A stretch of 64,000 nt of DNA from Variovorax boronicumulans. GTDB taxonomy: Bacteria; Pseudomonadota; Gammaproteobacteria; Burkholderiales; Burkholderiaceae_C. The stretch spans positions 186,001 through 250,000 of the forward strand of contig NZ_VEDO01000002.1 of NCBI RefSeq assembly GCF_007677875.1, given 5' to 3'. The notes beneath the pieces were generated by a model, which saw only the letters and a program-made list of their open reading frames with translations, was not told the DNA's origin and did no database searches. Below are positions 52,812 through 62,820 of the stretch, piece by piece. Within the stretch, counting starts at the first letter, position 1; the number at the start of each line of letters is the position of its first letter. The position numbers and the translations under genes were made by a program.

Positions 52812-54251
52812 TCACACGGTGCGGCTACGCGCCAGCGGCGGGTTTTTCGCGAAGTAGCCGCGGATGCCCCGCATGATCGCGTCCGCCAGGTCGTCCTGGT
52901 ATGCCTCGCTGCGCAACTTGGCTTCCTCCTCGGGGTTGCTGATGAAGGCCGTCTCCACGAGCACGCTCGGGATGTCGGGCGCTTTCAGCACCGCGAAGCC
53001 GGCCTGTTCCACGCGCGGCTTGTGCAGCTTCGCCATGCCGCCGATCTCGCCGAGAACGGCGCTGCCCAGTTTCAGGCTGTCGTTGATCTGGGCCGTGGTG
53101 CTCATGTCCAGCAGCATGCGCTGCACATGCTGGTCCTTGGCCTGCACGTTGACGCCGCCGATCAGGTCGGCCTGGTTCTCCTTGTCGGCCAGCCATCGCG
53201 CGGCCGTGCTGGTGGCGCCGCGCTGGCTGAGCGCGAACACACTCGCGCCGCGCGCGGCAGGTGTCGTGAAGGCGTCGGCGTGGATGCTGATGAACAGGTC
53301 GGCCTGCACGTTGCGCGCCTTCTGCACGCGCGTCTGCAGCGGCACGAAGAAGTCGGCGTCGCGCGTGAGAAAGGCGCGCATGGGGTTGCCGTTGACGCTG
53401 GCCGCGTTGATGCGCTCGCGCAGCTTGTGCGCCACGCGCAGCACGATGTCCTTCTCGCGCGTGCCCTTGGGGCCGATGGCGCCGGGGTCCTCGCCGCCAT
53501 GGCCGGGGTCGAGCGCCACGATGATGAGGCGGTCGGTGCGGCTCGGCGGCACCGGCGTCTGCTTGGCCGGCCGAGGTGGCGCCTTCTCAGACGCGGCGGC
53601 CAGCGTGCCGTGCGGCAGTTCGGGCGAGGGCGGGCGTGCCGTGCTGTCCGGGCCGGGCAGGGGCTTGATTTGCCCCGGCGGCGGCGACTCGCGCAACTCC
53701 GGGCCGGCAGCGGGCGTGCCGCTGGCCCCCGGGCCGGTGTGGCGCGCGATCAGGTCGTCCAGCGGGTCGGCCGCGGGCGCCTTGCCCGCCTGCACGTCGC
53801 GCAGCCGCTCGTCGATCAGGGCCTGCAGCGGGTCTTCCTTCTCGGCCGGGTAGAGGTCCAGCACGAGGCGGTTCTGGTAGGCCGCCACGGGCTTCAAGGT
53901 GAACACCTGCGGCACGGCGGCGCGCTTCAGGTCGATCACGAGCCGCACCACGCCGGGCTGGTTCTGGCCCACGCGGATGCGTTCGATGTTGGGATCGTCG
54001 GGCCGCACGCGGCCCACGAGTTCGCGCAGCGCGGCATCCAGGTCGATGCCCTCGATGTCCACGGCCAGGCGCGGCGGGTCGGCCACGAAGATCTGCTTGG
54101 TGGTCAAAGGCACGTCGGACTCGATGGTCACGCGCGAGTAGTCGGGCGCGGGCCAGACGCGCACGGCGACGATGCCGGCGCCGCGCGCCGCATGGGTCAC
54201 GCCCAGCAGCAGCACCAGCGCGCCGTGGCCGAGCAGACGGCGGCGTTTCAT
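52812..54251 (-). CDS. amiC: N-acetylmuramoyl-L-alanine amidase, AmiC/AmiB type
   Basis: Zinc amidase that cleaves septal peptidoglycan during cell separation. It is 479 residues. A signal peptide starts with RRR, so Tat export is possible as for E. coli AmiC. An AMIN domain (about residues 30-130) targets it to the septum, a Pro-rich linker follows, and then an Amidase_3 domain with zinc ligands in DPGHGG, the glutamate in TREKDI, SIHADA, and the catalytic glutamate in VETAFISN. It overlaps the tsaE stop by four bases (ATGA), preserving the tsaE-amidase pair seen in E. coli. Confidence 0.94.
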   Translation of the reverse strand: MKRRRLLGHGALVLLLGVTHAARGAGIVAVRVWPAPDYSRVTIESDVPLTTKQIFVADPPRLAVDIEGIDLDAALRELVGRVRPDDPNIERIRVGQNQPGVVRLVIDLKRAAVPQVFTLKPVAAYQNRLVLDLYPAEKEDPLQALIDERLRDVQAGKAPAADPLDDLIARHTGPGASGTPAAGPELRESPPPGQIKPLPGPDSTARPPSPELPHGTLAAASEKAPPRPAKQTPVPPSRTDRLIIVALDPGHGGEDPGAIGPKGTREKDIVLRVAHKLRERINAASVNGNPMRAFLTRDADFFVPLQTRVQKARNVQADLFISIHADAFTTPAARGASVFALSQRGATSTAARWLADKENQADLIGGVNVQAKDQHVQRMLLDMSTTAQINDSLKLGSAVLGEIGGMAKLHKPRVEQAGFAVLKAPDIPSVLVETAFISNPEEEAKLRSEAYQDDLADAIMRGIRGYFAKNPPLARSRTV

Positions 54252-54709
54252 GTCAGTTTCTCCAGCAGCGCTTGGCCGCGTGGCGTGTTGGCCGCGATAT
54301 GCACCTCGCGGCCTTCGTCGATTTGCGCCGCGATCGTGATGGCGAGGTCTGCAGGCGGCAGCAGCGCGCCGGCCTTCTCGGGCCATTCGGCAAGCTTGAG
54401 GCCGCGGCTGGCGAAGATGTCGCGAAAGCCCGCATCCTCCCATTCGCGCGGATCGTCGAAGCGGTAGAAGTCGAAATGCCAGATCGCCAGGGGCGGCTGG
54501 CGCGTGTCCACGGCATGGGGCTCCACCACCGCGTAGGTCGGGCTCTTGATGCGGCCCTGCACGCCGAGCGCGCGCAGCAGGTGCCGCACCAGCGTGGTCT
54601 TGCCCGCGCCCAGGTCGCCGTGCAGCGTGACGAAGGCGTCCTGGACCGCCGGTTGCGCGGCCAGGCGCGCGGCGAACGCCGCTGTCGCGGCTTCGTCGGG
54701 CCACTGCAA
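54248..54709 (-). CDS. tsaE: tRNA threonylcarbamoyladenosine biosynthesis ATPase
   Basis: ATPase component of the TsaBDE system that makes t6A37 in ANN-decoding tRNAs. Walker A is GDLGAGKTT; the switch region SPTYAVVEPH and the acidic DFYRFDDP segment are typical. No ATG or GTG fits. A TTG at 54709 gives 153 residues, a normal length, and starts just before the conserved helix. An ATT at 54772 would add 21 residues. The start is therefore uncertain. The gene is divergent from queG, and its amiC neighbour overlaps it by four bases. Confidence 0.88.
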   Translation of the reverse strand: MQWPDEAATAAFAARLAAQPAVQDAFVTLHGDLGAGKTTLVRHLLRALGVQGRIKSPTYAVVEPHAVDTRQPPLAIWHFDFYRFDDPREWEDAGFRDIFASRGLKLAEWPEKAGALLPPADLAITIAAQIDEGREVHIAANTPRGQALLEKLT

Positions 54710-54778
54710 TACCAGGGAGGAGGGGGCCGCATCACGCGCACCATCGGCCGGGGATGGTGCGGTTTCTACAATCGGCGG

Positions 54779-55873
54779 GTGACGGCTGCTGTGGTTCAGA
54801 TCGATGCTCTCCGGCTGGTGTCCCGCATCAGGGACTGGGCCAGCGCGCTCGGATTCTCCCAAATCGGCATTGCCCCTGTGGATTTGTCGTCGGCCGAACC
54901 GGGTTTTGCGGCCTGGCTCGCAGCGGGCTTTCATGGCGAGATGGACTACATGGCCCGCCACGGTATGAAGCGTGCACGTCCGGCCGAGCTCGTGGAGGGC
55001 ACGCTCAGCGTGTTGACGGCGCGCATGGACTACCTGCCGCGGGCCACGCCGGCCGACTGGCAGGCCGCCGAGTTCGCGCGGCTGGCGCGGCCGGGCGAGG
55101 CCATCGTCTCGGTCTATGCGCGGGGCCGCGACTACCACAAGGTGCTGCGCGCGCGGCTGCAACAGCTGGCCGAGCGCATCGCAGATGAAGTGGGCCCGCT
55201 CGGCTTTCGCGTCTTCACCGACTCGGCGCCCGTGCTGGAGGCTGAACTGGCCGCGCGCAGCGGCCAGGGCTGGCGCGGCAAGCACACGCTGGTGCTGAAC
55301 CGCGAGGGCGGCTCCATGTTCTTCCTGGGCGAGATCTACCTGGACATTGCGCTGCCGCCGAGCGATCCGGTCAGCGCCCATTGCGGCCAGTGCGAAGCCT
55401 GCATCGCCATCTGCCCCACGGGTGCCATCGTCGGGCCGCAGCGCCTGGATGCACGGCGCTGCATCTCCTACCTGACCATCGAGCACGCGGGCCCGATCCC
55501 CTTGCCCTTGCGCCACTTGCTGGCCAACCGCATCTACGGGTGCGACGACTGCCAGCTGGCCTGCCCCTGGAACAAGTTCGCGCAGCGCGCGAGCCTGCCC
55601 GACTTCGATGCCCGCGAGGGCCTGGCCGGGTGCACGCTGGCCGAGCTGTTCGGCTGGAGCGAGGACGATTTCCTGCGCCGCACCGAGGGCAGCGCGATCC
55701 GCCGCATCGGCCACGAGCGCTGGTTGCGCAACATCGCGGTGGCGCTGGGCAACGCGCTGCGGCAGGCGCCGGCCGGGGAACGGGCACCGCTGCGCGCCGC
55801 GTTGCACGCGCGCGCCGAACACCCCAGCACACTCGTGCGCGAGCACGTCGCCTGGGCTTTGGCTCAGGGCTGA
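54779..55873 (+). CDS. queG: Epoxyqueuosine reductase, cobalamin-dependent
   Basis: Final enzyme of queuosine tRNA modification, reducing epoxyqueuosine with cobalamin and two [4Fe-4S] clusters. It is 364 residues. Cluster motifs are CGQCEACIAICPTG and CDDCQLACPWN. The N-terminal half carries the cobalamin-binding segments (FHGEMDYMARH). The start is a GTG at 54779; there is no ATG near the expected N-terminus. The 3' end overlaps the convergent AraC-type regulator gene by 10 bases. In E. coli this gene is also next to tsaE and the amidase. Confidence 0.94.
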   Translation: MTAAVVQIDALRLVSRIRDWASALGFSQIGIAPVDLSSAEPGFAAWLAAGFHGEMDYMARHGMKRARPAELVEGTLSVLTARMDYLPRATPADWQAAEFARLARPGEAIVSVYARGRDYHKVLRARLQQLAERIADEVGPLGFRVFTDSAPVLEAELAARSGQGWRGKHTLVLNREGGSMFFLGEIYLDIALPPSDPVSAHCGQCEACIAICPTGAIVGPQRLDARRCISYLTIEHAGPIPLPLRHLLANRIYGCDDCQLACPWNKFAQRASLPDFDAREGLAGCTLAELFGWSEDDFLRRTEGSAIRRIGHERWLRNIAVALGNALRQAPAGERAPLRAALHARAEHPSTLVREHVAWALAQG

Positions 55874-56892
55874 GCCTGTGCCTGCCGGAACGCGCCCGGC
55901 GCCATGCCGGTCCATTGCCGAAAGGCGCGCGCGAAGCTCTTCTCGTTGCGAAAGCCCACGGACAGCGCGATCTGCTTGACCGAGCGCTGGGTGCGGCGCA
56001 ACTGCTCGACGGCCTGCTCGTGGCGCACCTGGTCCTTGAGGCCCTGCAGCGACAGGCCCTCGGCCTGCAACTGGCGGTGCAAGGTGCGGGTGGACACGTG
56101 CAGCAGACCGGCGAGCGCATCGGCCGTGCCGGCCTCGCTGCGTGTGCGCAGCAACTCGCGCACGCGCTGGCCCAGCAGCCGGTCGCGCCGGTACTGCAGC
56201 ACGGTGAGCGGCAAGGCGCGCCGCAGCATGGTGCGCAGTGCGCGCTCATCGCGCACCAGCGGCAGGCCAAGGTAGGCGGCGTCGAAGCGGTAGCCGGCCT
56301 CGCGCGCGCCGAAACGGATGGCGCCGCCGAACATCAGCGGGTATGCATCGGCATGGTCGGGCGCGGGGAACGGGAAGCTGGCCTCCTGCAGCGAGACGCG
56401 CGAGTCGATGGCCCAGCTCGCATAGCCGTGCACGAAGCGCAGGCAGGACACCAGGCAGAACTCGCGCAGCGCGCCGAGGTCAGCCCGCTCCTCGATCCAC
56501 AGCCGCGCGCTGCCGCCCTCGACCTCGAGGTGCAGCAGCACGTCGTCGACCAGCAGCCGGTGGTGACGGCACCAGCGCGCCAGGGCCACGCCGAGGTCGG
56601 GCGAAGTCAGCGAGGCACGGCACAGCATGCCGTAGCTGCCCCAAGGCAGGCGCCGGCCGAACCAGCCCAAGGCCTCGTCGTCGAGCTCCTGCATGGCGTG
56701 GGCGTTGAGCGCCTCGAACTGCGCGGCCGTCACGCGCGCGCCGCCTTGCTGCAGCTCGCGCGGCGCGATCTGTGCCGCGCGCAGGGCCGCGGACGGGTCC
56801 CGGCCATAGCGTGCATAGGCCTGCACGATGGCTTGGACGAAGGCCATCGGCGTGGCGGCGCGGGCGGGCGGCGGGGCGAGCGGGGAAGGCAT
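55864..56892 (-). CDS. AraC-family transcriptional regulator
   Basis: A 342-residue regulator. The N-terminal 230 residues form an arabinose-binding-type effector domain of the kind found in OruR/ArgR-like AraC proteins (MAFVQAIVQAYARYG at the start). Two helix-turn-helix motifs are at the C-terminus (STRTLHRQLQAEGLS and QIALSVGFRNEKSFARAFRQ). It is divergent from ivd with a gap of about 110 bases, which makes it the obvious candidate regulator of the leucine/isovalerate genes; that is inference. An ATG 27 bases upstream (56919) is a possible alternative start. Confidence 0.9.
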   Translation of the reverse strand: MPSPLAPPPARAATPMAFVQAIVQAYARYGRDPSAALRAAQIAPRELQQGGARVTAAQFEALNAHAMQELDDEALGWFGRRLPWGSYGMLCRASLTSPDLGVALARWCRHHRLLVDDVLLHLEVEGGSARLWIEERADLGALREFCLVSCLRFVHGYASWAIDSRVSLQEASFPFPAPDHADAYPLMFGGAIRFGAREAGYRFDAAYLGLPLVRDERALRTMLRRALPLTVLQYRRDRLLGQRVRELLRTRSEAGTADALAGLLHVSTRTLHRQLQAEGLSLQGLKDQVRHEQAVEQLRRTQRSVKQIALSVGFRNEKSFARAFRQWTGMAPGAFRQAQAQP

Positions 56893-57004
56893 GGCGGCGG
56901 CAAACGGAGCGTGGCGCAATCTGCAACCATTGTGGCGTCAAATGCCCGGCAGGCCGGCGTAAGCTGTCGCGCTGCGACCGCAACCCCTTCAGGAGACTGC
57001 CCCC

Positions 57005-58186
57005 ATGCCCGCTTCCCAACTGCCCGGCCTCGACTTCGACCTGGGCGAGACCATCGATTCCCTGCGCGACGCGATCGCCGATTTCTGCGCCGCCGAGATC
57101 GCGCCGCGCGCGGCGGCCATCGACCGCGACAACCAGTTCCCCAAGGACTTGTGGGCCAAGCTCGGCAGCCTGGGTCTGCACGGCATGACGGTCAAGGAGG
57201 AGTACGGCGGCACCGAACTCGGCTACTTGGCGCACATCGTGGCCATGGAGGAGGTCTCGCGCGCCTCGGCGTCCGTGGGCCTGTCCTACGGCGCGCACTC
57301 CAACCTGTGCGTGAACCAGATCCACCGCAACGGCAGTGCCGCGCAGAAGGCCAAATACCTGCCCAAGCTCGTCAGCGGCGAGCATGTCGGCGCGCTGGCC
57401 ATGAGCGAGCCGGGCGCCGGCTCCGACGTGGTCAGCATGAAGCTCAAGGCCGAGAAGAAAGACGGCTACTACGTGCTCAACGGCGGCAAGATGTGGATCA
57501 CCAACGGCGGCGATGCCGACACGCTGGTGATCTACGCCAAGACCGAGCCCGAGATGGGCGCGCGCGGCATGACCGCCTTCATTGTCGAGAAGGGCTTCAA
57601 AGGCTTCTCGGCCGGCACCAAGCTCGACAAGCTGGGCATGCGCGGCTCCAACACCTTCCCGCTGTTCTTCGACAACTGCGAGGTGCCGGAGGAGAACGTG
57701 CTGGGCGGCGAGGGCATGGGCGCCAAGGTGCTCATGAGCGGGCTGGACTACGAGCGCGCCGTGCTGTCGGGCGGCCCGCTGGGCATCATGGCCGCCTGCA
57801 TGGACGCGGTGATCCCCTATGTGCATGAGCGCAAGCAGTTCGGCCAGGCCATCGGCGAGTTCCAGCTCATGCAGGGCAAGATCGCCGACATGTACAGCAC
57901 CTGGCAGGCCACGCGCGCCTACGTCTATGCCGTGGGCAAGGCCTGCGACCGCAAGGACCATGCGCGCAGCTTCCGCAAGGATGCGGCCGGCGCCATCCTG
58001 TACTCGGCCGAGAAGGCCACCTGGATGGCCGGCGAGGCGATCCAGGCGCTGGGCGGCGTGGGCTACACCAAAGATTTTCCGGTCGAACGCCTGTGGCGCG
58101 ACGCCAAGCTCTACGAGATCGGCGCGGGCACCAGTGAGATCCGCCGCATGCTGATCGGCCGCGAACTGTTCTCCGAGACGGCCTGA
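57005..58186 (+). CDS. ivd: Isovaleryl-CoA dehydrogenase
   Basis: FAD enzyme of leucine degradation, oxidising isovaleryl-CoA to 3-methylcrotonyl-CoA. It is 393 residues. It has the acyl-CoA dehydrogenase signature [11 protein letters not shown], the IVD-like segment [17 protein letters not shown], and the catalytic glutamate within [14 protein letters not shown], the position used by isovaleryl-CoA dehydrogenases instead of the C-terminal one. An AGGAGA Shine-Dalgarno sequence precedes the ATG. It is followed after 2 bases by an acyl-CoA ligase gene. The remaining leucine genes (carboxylase, hydratase) are not in this window. Confidence 0.95.
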   Translation: MPASQLPGLDFDLGETIDSLRDAIADFCAAEIAPRAAAIDRDNQFPKDLWAKLGSLGLHGMTVKEEYGGTELGYLAHIVAMEEVSRASASVGLSYGAHSNLCVNQIHRNGSAAQKAKYLPKLVSGEHVGALAMSEPGAGSDVVSMKLKAEKKDGYYVLNGGKMWITNGGDADTLVIYAKTEPEMGARGMTAFIVEKGFKGFSAGTKLDKLGMRGSNTFPLFFDNCEVPEENVLGGEGMGAKVLMSGLDYERAVLSGGPLGIMAACMDAVIPYVHERKQFGQAIGEFQLMQGKIADMYSTWQATRAYVYAVGKACDRKDHARSFRKDAAGAILYSAEKATWMAGEAIQALGGVGYTKDFPVERLWRDAKLYEIGAGTSEIRRMLIGRELFSETA

Positions 58187-58188
58187 AG

Positions 58189-59844
<1,656 letters not shown>

Positions 59845-59847
59845 GGC

Positions 59848-60765
59848 TCAAGGCGCGAGTGGCCGCAGGATGCCCAGCGCATAGGGCAGGCTCATCATGC
59901 CGGCCAGCGTGGACAGCGTGACGAGCCCGGCCACGTAGGGCCCGTTGTAGCCCATGCGCGCGGCCAGCACATAGCAGCTCGAGGCTGTGGGCAGGGCCGA
60001 GAAGATCAGCAGCACCGTGGCCTGCACGGGCGGCAGCCCGAGCAGCAGCACCAGGCCCAGCGCCACGGCCGGCAGCAGCAGGTGGCGGATGGCCAGCAGG
60101 CCCACGCCCAGGGCCTTGGCCCGCGCGAGCGGCCCGAACTGCATGCCGGCCCCGGCCGCCATCAGGCCCATGGCCACCGAGGATGCGCCGATGCGTGTGG
60201 CCGTGGGTTCGATCCACTCCGGAATGCGCAGGCCTGCGAGGTTGGCCACCAGGCCGGTGGCCGTGGCCACGATCAGCGGGTTGCGCAGCAGTTCGCGCCC
60301 GAAGCTCGCGCTGGCACCGCGCGCCATGGGCCACACGGCCGCGATGTTGAAGATCGGCACGCAGACCGCAATCAGCACGGCCATGGCCAGCGCCCCGGGC
60401 GCGCCGGCCAGCCGCTCGGCCAGCGGTAATGCAATGAAGGAGTTGAAGCGGAACGCGATCTGCGCGGCGCCCGCATGCTCGCGCCGCTCCACATGTCTTG
60501 CCAGCCCCGGCCAGTAAGGCAGGCTGTAGGAGAGCGCGATGCCGCACGCGGCCAGTGCTAAGCCGGCCAGGATCAGGTCCGAGGTGGCGACGAAGTCGAT
60601 GCGCGAGCGCAGCACCGACTGGAACAGCAGCACCGGGAACAGCACGTAGTAGACGAGCTTCTCGACCTGGCCCCAGACCTCGCGGTTCATGGGCGTGTAG
60701 CGGCACAGCAGAAAGCCGATCAGGATCAGCGAGAAATCGGGCAGCAGCAGTTGTGCGTAGTTCAC
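59848..60765 (-). CDS. AEC family auxin-efflux-carrier-like transporter
   Basis: A 305-residue membrane protein with about ten hydrophobic segments in the AEC/Mem_trans pattern (two five-helix halves). Typical segments are FSLILIGFLLCRY near the N-terminus, FNSFIALPLAERLAG, and VLLIFSALPTASSCYVLA near the end. AEC proteins export or import organic acids such as malonate or malate; the substrate is unknown. The start is a GTG at 60765; the open frame upstream of it has no membrane-protein character. It is divergent from the Bug protein gene. Confidence 0.9.
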   Translation of the reverse strand: MNYAQLLLPDFSLILIGFLLCRYTPMNREVWGQVEKLVYYVLFPVLLFQSVLRSRIDFVATSDLILAGLALAACGIALSYSLPYWPGLARHVERREHAGAAQIAFRFNSFIALPLAERLAGAPGALAMAVLIAVCVPIFNIAAVWPMARGASASFGRELLRNPLIVATATGLVANLAGLRIPEWIEPTATRIGASSVAMGLMAAGAGMQFGPLARAKALGVGLLAIRHLLLPAVALGLVLLLGLPPVQATVLLIFSALPTASSCYVLAARMGYNGPYVAGLVTLSTLAGMMSLPYALGILRPLAP

Positions 60766-60854
60766 GAGGCAGGTCGCACAGCGGCGGGTCGGCGCCAGAG
60801 AATACCAGCGCCGCACAAGGGCATGCCCGGGGGCGCCGCGCGCAGGGCGACTCC

Positions 60855-60860
60855 TATAAT
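60855..60860 (+). promoter_or_regulatory. -10 box upstream of the Bug protein gene
   Basis: A perfect TATAAT followed by TTTT lies 66 bases before the ATG. No good -35 hexamer is present at the right distance, so this is a partial promoter call. Confidence 0.4.
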
Positions 60861-60925
60861 TTTTCGGGGCCTGGCCACGAGCCGGCCACCTGATACCGAT
60901 CCACACTCAGCGGAGAACTTTCCCG

Positions 60926-61891
60926 ATGCAACGCCGTTCCGTCTTCACCCTTGCCCTGCTGGCCGCCGCCAGTTCGGCTGCCTTCGCGCAGTCCTACCCG
61001 AACAAGCCGGTCAAGCTGGTCGTGCCGTTCGCACCGGGCGGCACCACGGACATCATCGCGCGCGTCATCGCCGAGCCGCTGGGCAAGGCGCTGGGCCAGC
61101 CCGTGGTGGTGGACAACAAGGGCGGCGGTGGCGGCATCATCGGCGCGTCCGAGACGGCGCGTTCGCCGGCCGACGGCTACTCGCTGGGCGTGGCCACGGT
61201 GTCGACCACGGCGGCCAATCCGGCCATCAACCCGAAGACGCCGTACAACCCGCTGACGGACTTCACGCCCATCATCAACATCGCGGCCACGCCCAACATC
61301 ATCGCGGTGAACCCCTCGTTCCCGGCCAAGGACTACAAGGCCTATGTGGCCGAGCTCAAGAAGTCGCCGGGCAAGTACTCGTATTCCTCCTCTGGCACGG
61401 GCGGCATCGGCCACCTGCAGATGGAGCTGTACAAGAACATGGCCGGCGTGTTCGTCACGCACATTCCCTACCGCGGCGCGGGCCCGGCCCTGAACGACAC
61501 CGTCGCCGGCCAGGTGCCCATGATCTTCGACAACCTGCCGTCCACGCTGCCCTTCGTGCAGAGCAAGCGGCTGGTGCCCATCGTCGTGGCGGCGCCGCAG
61601 CGCGTGGCCGCGCTGCCTGATGTGCCCACGTTCAAGGAAGTCGGCCTGGAGCCCGTGAACCGCATGGCCTACTACGGCATCGTCGGTCCCAAGGGCCTGC
61701 CCAAGGAGGTGGTGGACAAGATCAACGCCGGCGTGCGCAAGGCGCTGGAAGACCCGGCCGTGCGCAAGCGCATCGAGGACACGGGCTCGCTGGTCATCGG
61801 CAACTCGCCCGAGGAGTTCGCGGCGCAGATCAAGGCCGAGTTCGACGTCTACAAGAAGGTCGTGGAAACCTCCAAGCTGACGCTGGAGTGA
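60926..61891 (+). CDS. Bug family (TctC-type) solute-binding protein
   Basis: A 321-residue periplasmic binding protein of the tripartite tricarboxylate transporter family, greatly expanded in Burkholderiales. A signal peptide ends at AFAQ (about residue 21). The conserved start YPNKPVKLVVPFAPGGTTD and the PYRGAGPALNDTVAGQVP segment mark the family, here cut to short pieces. No TctA or TctB membrane genes are adjacent, so it is an orphan receptor. The ligand, probably a carboxylate, cannot be predicted. Its stop overlaps the xerD GTG start (GTGA). Confidence 0.94.
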   Translation: MQRRSVFTLALLAAASSAAFAQSYPNKPVKLVVPFAPGGTTDIIARVIAEPLGKALGQPVVVDNKGGGGGIIGASETARSPADGYSLGVATVSTTAANPAINPKTPYNPLTDFTPIINIAATPNIIAVNPSFPAKDYKAYVAELKKSPGKYSYSSSGTGGIGHLQMELYKNMAGVFVTHIPYRGAGPALNDTVAGQVPMIFDNLPSTLPFVQSKRLVPIVVAAPQRVAALPDVPTFKEVGLEPVNRMAYYGIVGPKGLPKEVVDKINAGVRKALEDPAVRKRIEDTGSLVIGNSPEEFAAQIKAEFDVYKKVVETSKLTLE

Positions 61892-62814
61892 GCGCGCCGC
61901 CCTCGGCGGTGCTGAACGAGAGCCTGGGCCGCATCGACGCCTTCGTCGATGCGCTCTGGCTGGAGCAGGGCCTGGCGCGCAACACGCTGGCGGCCTACCG
62001 GCGCGACCTGGCGCTCTATGCGCAATGGCTGGCCGGCCGCGGCAGTGCACTGGACGCCACGCGCGAAAGCGACCTGCAGGCCTACTTCGCGGCCCGCCAC
62101 GCCGGCACCAAGGCCACCACGGCCAACCGCCGGCTCACGGTGTTCAAGCGCTATTTCCGCTGGGCGCTGCGCGAGCGGGCCGTCACGGCCGACCCCACGC
62201 TCAAGCTGCAGTCCGCGCGCCAGCCCCTGCGTGTGCCCAAGACCCTGAGCGAGGCCCAGGTGGAAGCCCTGCTGGCCGCGCCCGACGTGCAGACGCCGCT
62301 GGGTGTGCGCGACCGCGCCATGCTGGAACTGCTCTACGCCAGCGGCCTGCGCGTGAGCGAACTCGTGAGCTTGCGCACCTTCCAGATCGGCCTCAACGAG
62401 GGTGTGCTACGCGTCACGGGCAAGGGCAACAAGGAGCGGCTGGTGCCGTTCGGTGAGGTGGCGCAGGAGTGGCTGGAGCGCTACCTGGAAGAGGCACGGC
62501 CCGAGCTGCTGGACGGGCGCCAGAGCGAAGATCTGTTCGTGACCACGCGCGGCGCCCAGGCTGGCAGCGCCATGACGCGTGTGATGTTCTGGGGCCTGGT
62601 CAAGCGCTACGCGCAGGCGGCGGGCATCGCGGTGGCGCCGTCGCCGCACACGCTGCGCCACGCCTTCGCCACGCACCTGCTGAACCATGGCGCCGATCTG
62701 CGCGCGGTGCAGATGCTGCTGGGCCACGCCGACATCTCCACCACCACGATCTACACGCACGTGGCGCGCGAGCGGCTGCACGCGCTGCACGCGCGGCACC
62801 ACCCGCGCGGTTGA
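61888..62814 (+). CDS. xerD: Tyrosine recombinase XerD
   Basis: Site-specific recombinase that resolves chromosome dimers at dif together with XerC. It is 308 residues. A SAM-like N-terminal domain is followed by the catalytic domain with Arg in ASGLRVSEL, Lys in GKGNKERLV, the HTLRHAFATHLL box, His in LLGHADISTT, and the nucleophile Tyr in IYTHV. The start is a GTG overlapping the preceding stop. A XerD assignment over XerC rests on the N-terminus and overall similarity. There is no sign that it is a phage or integron integrase. Confidence 0.92.
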   Translation: MSAPPSAVLNESLGRIDAFVDALWLEQGLARNTLAAYRRDLALYAQWLAGRGSALDATRESDLQAYFAARHAGTKATTANRRLTVFKRYFRWALRERAVTADPTLKLQSARQPLRVPKTLSEAQVEALLAAPDVQTPLGVRDRAMLELLYASGLRVSELVSLRTFQIGLNEGVLRVTGKGNKERLVPFGEVAQEWLERYLEEARPELLDGRQSEDLFVTTRGAQAGSAMTRVMFWGLVKRYAQAAGIAVAPSPHTLRHAFATHLLNHGADLRAVQMLLGHADISTTTIYTHVARERLHALHARHHPRG

Positions 62815-62820
62815 GCGCCC

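Noticed and set aside
60926-61891. Complete tripartite tricarboxylate transporter
   Set aside because: Only the binding protein is present; there are no tctA or tctB genes nearby.
61888-62814. Phage or integron integrase
   Set aside because: The sequence matches housekeeping XerD; there are no attachment repeats or phage genes around it.
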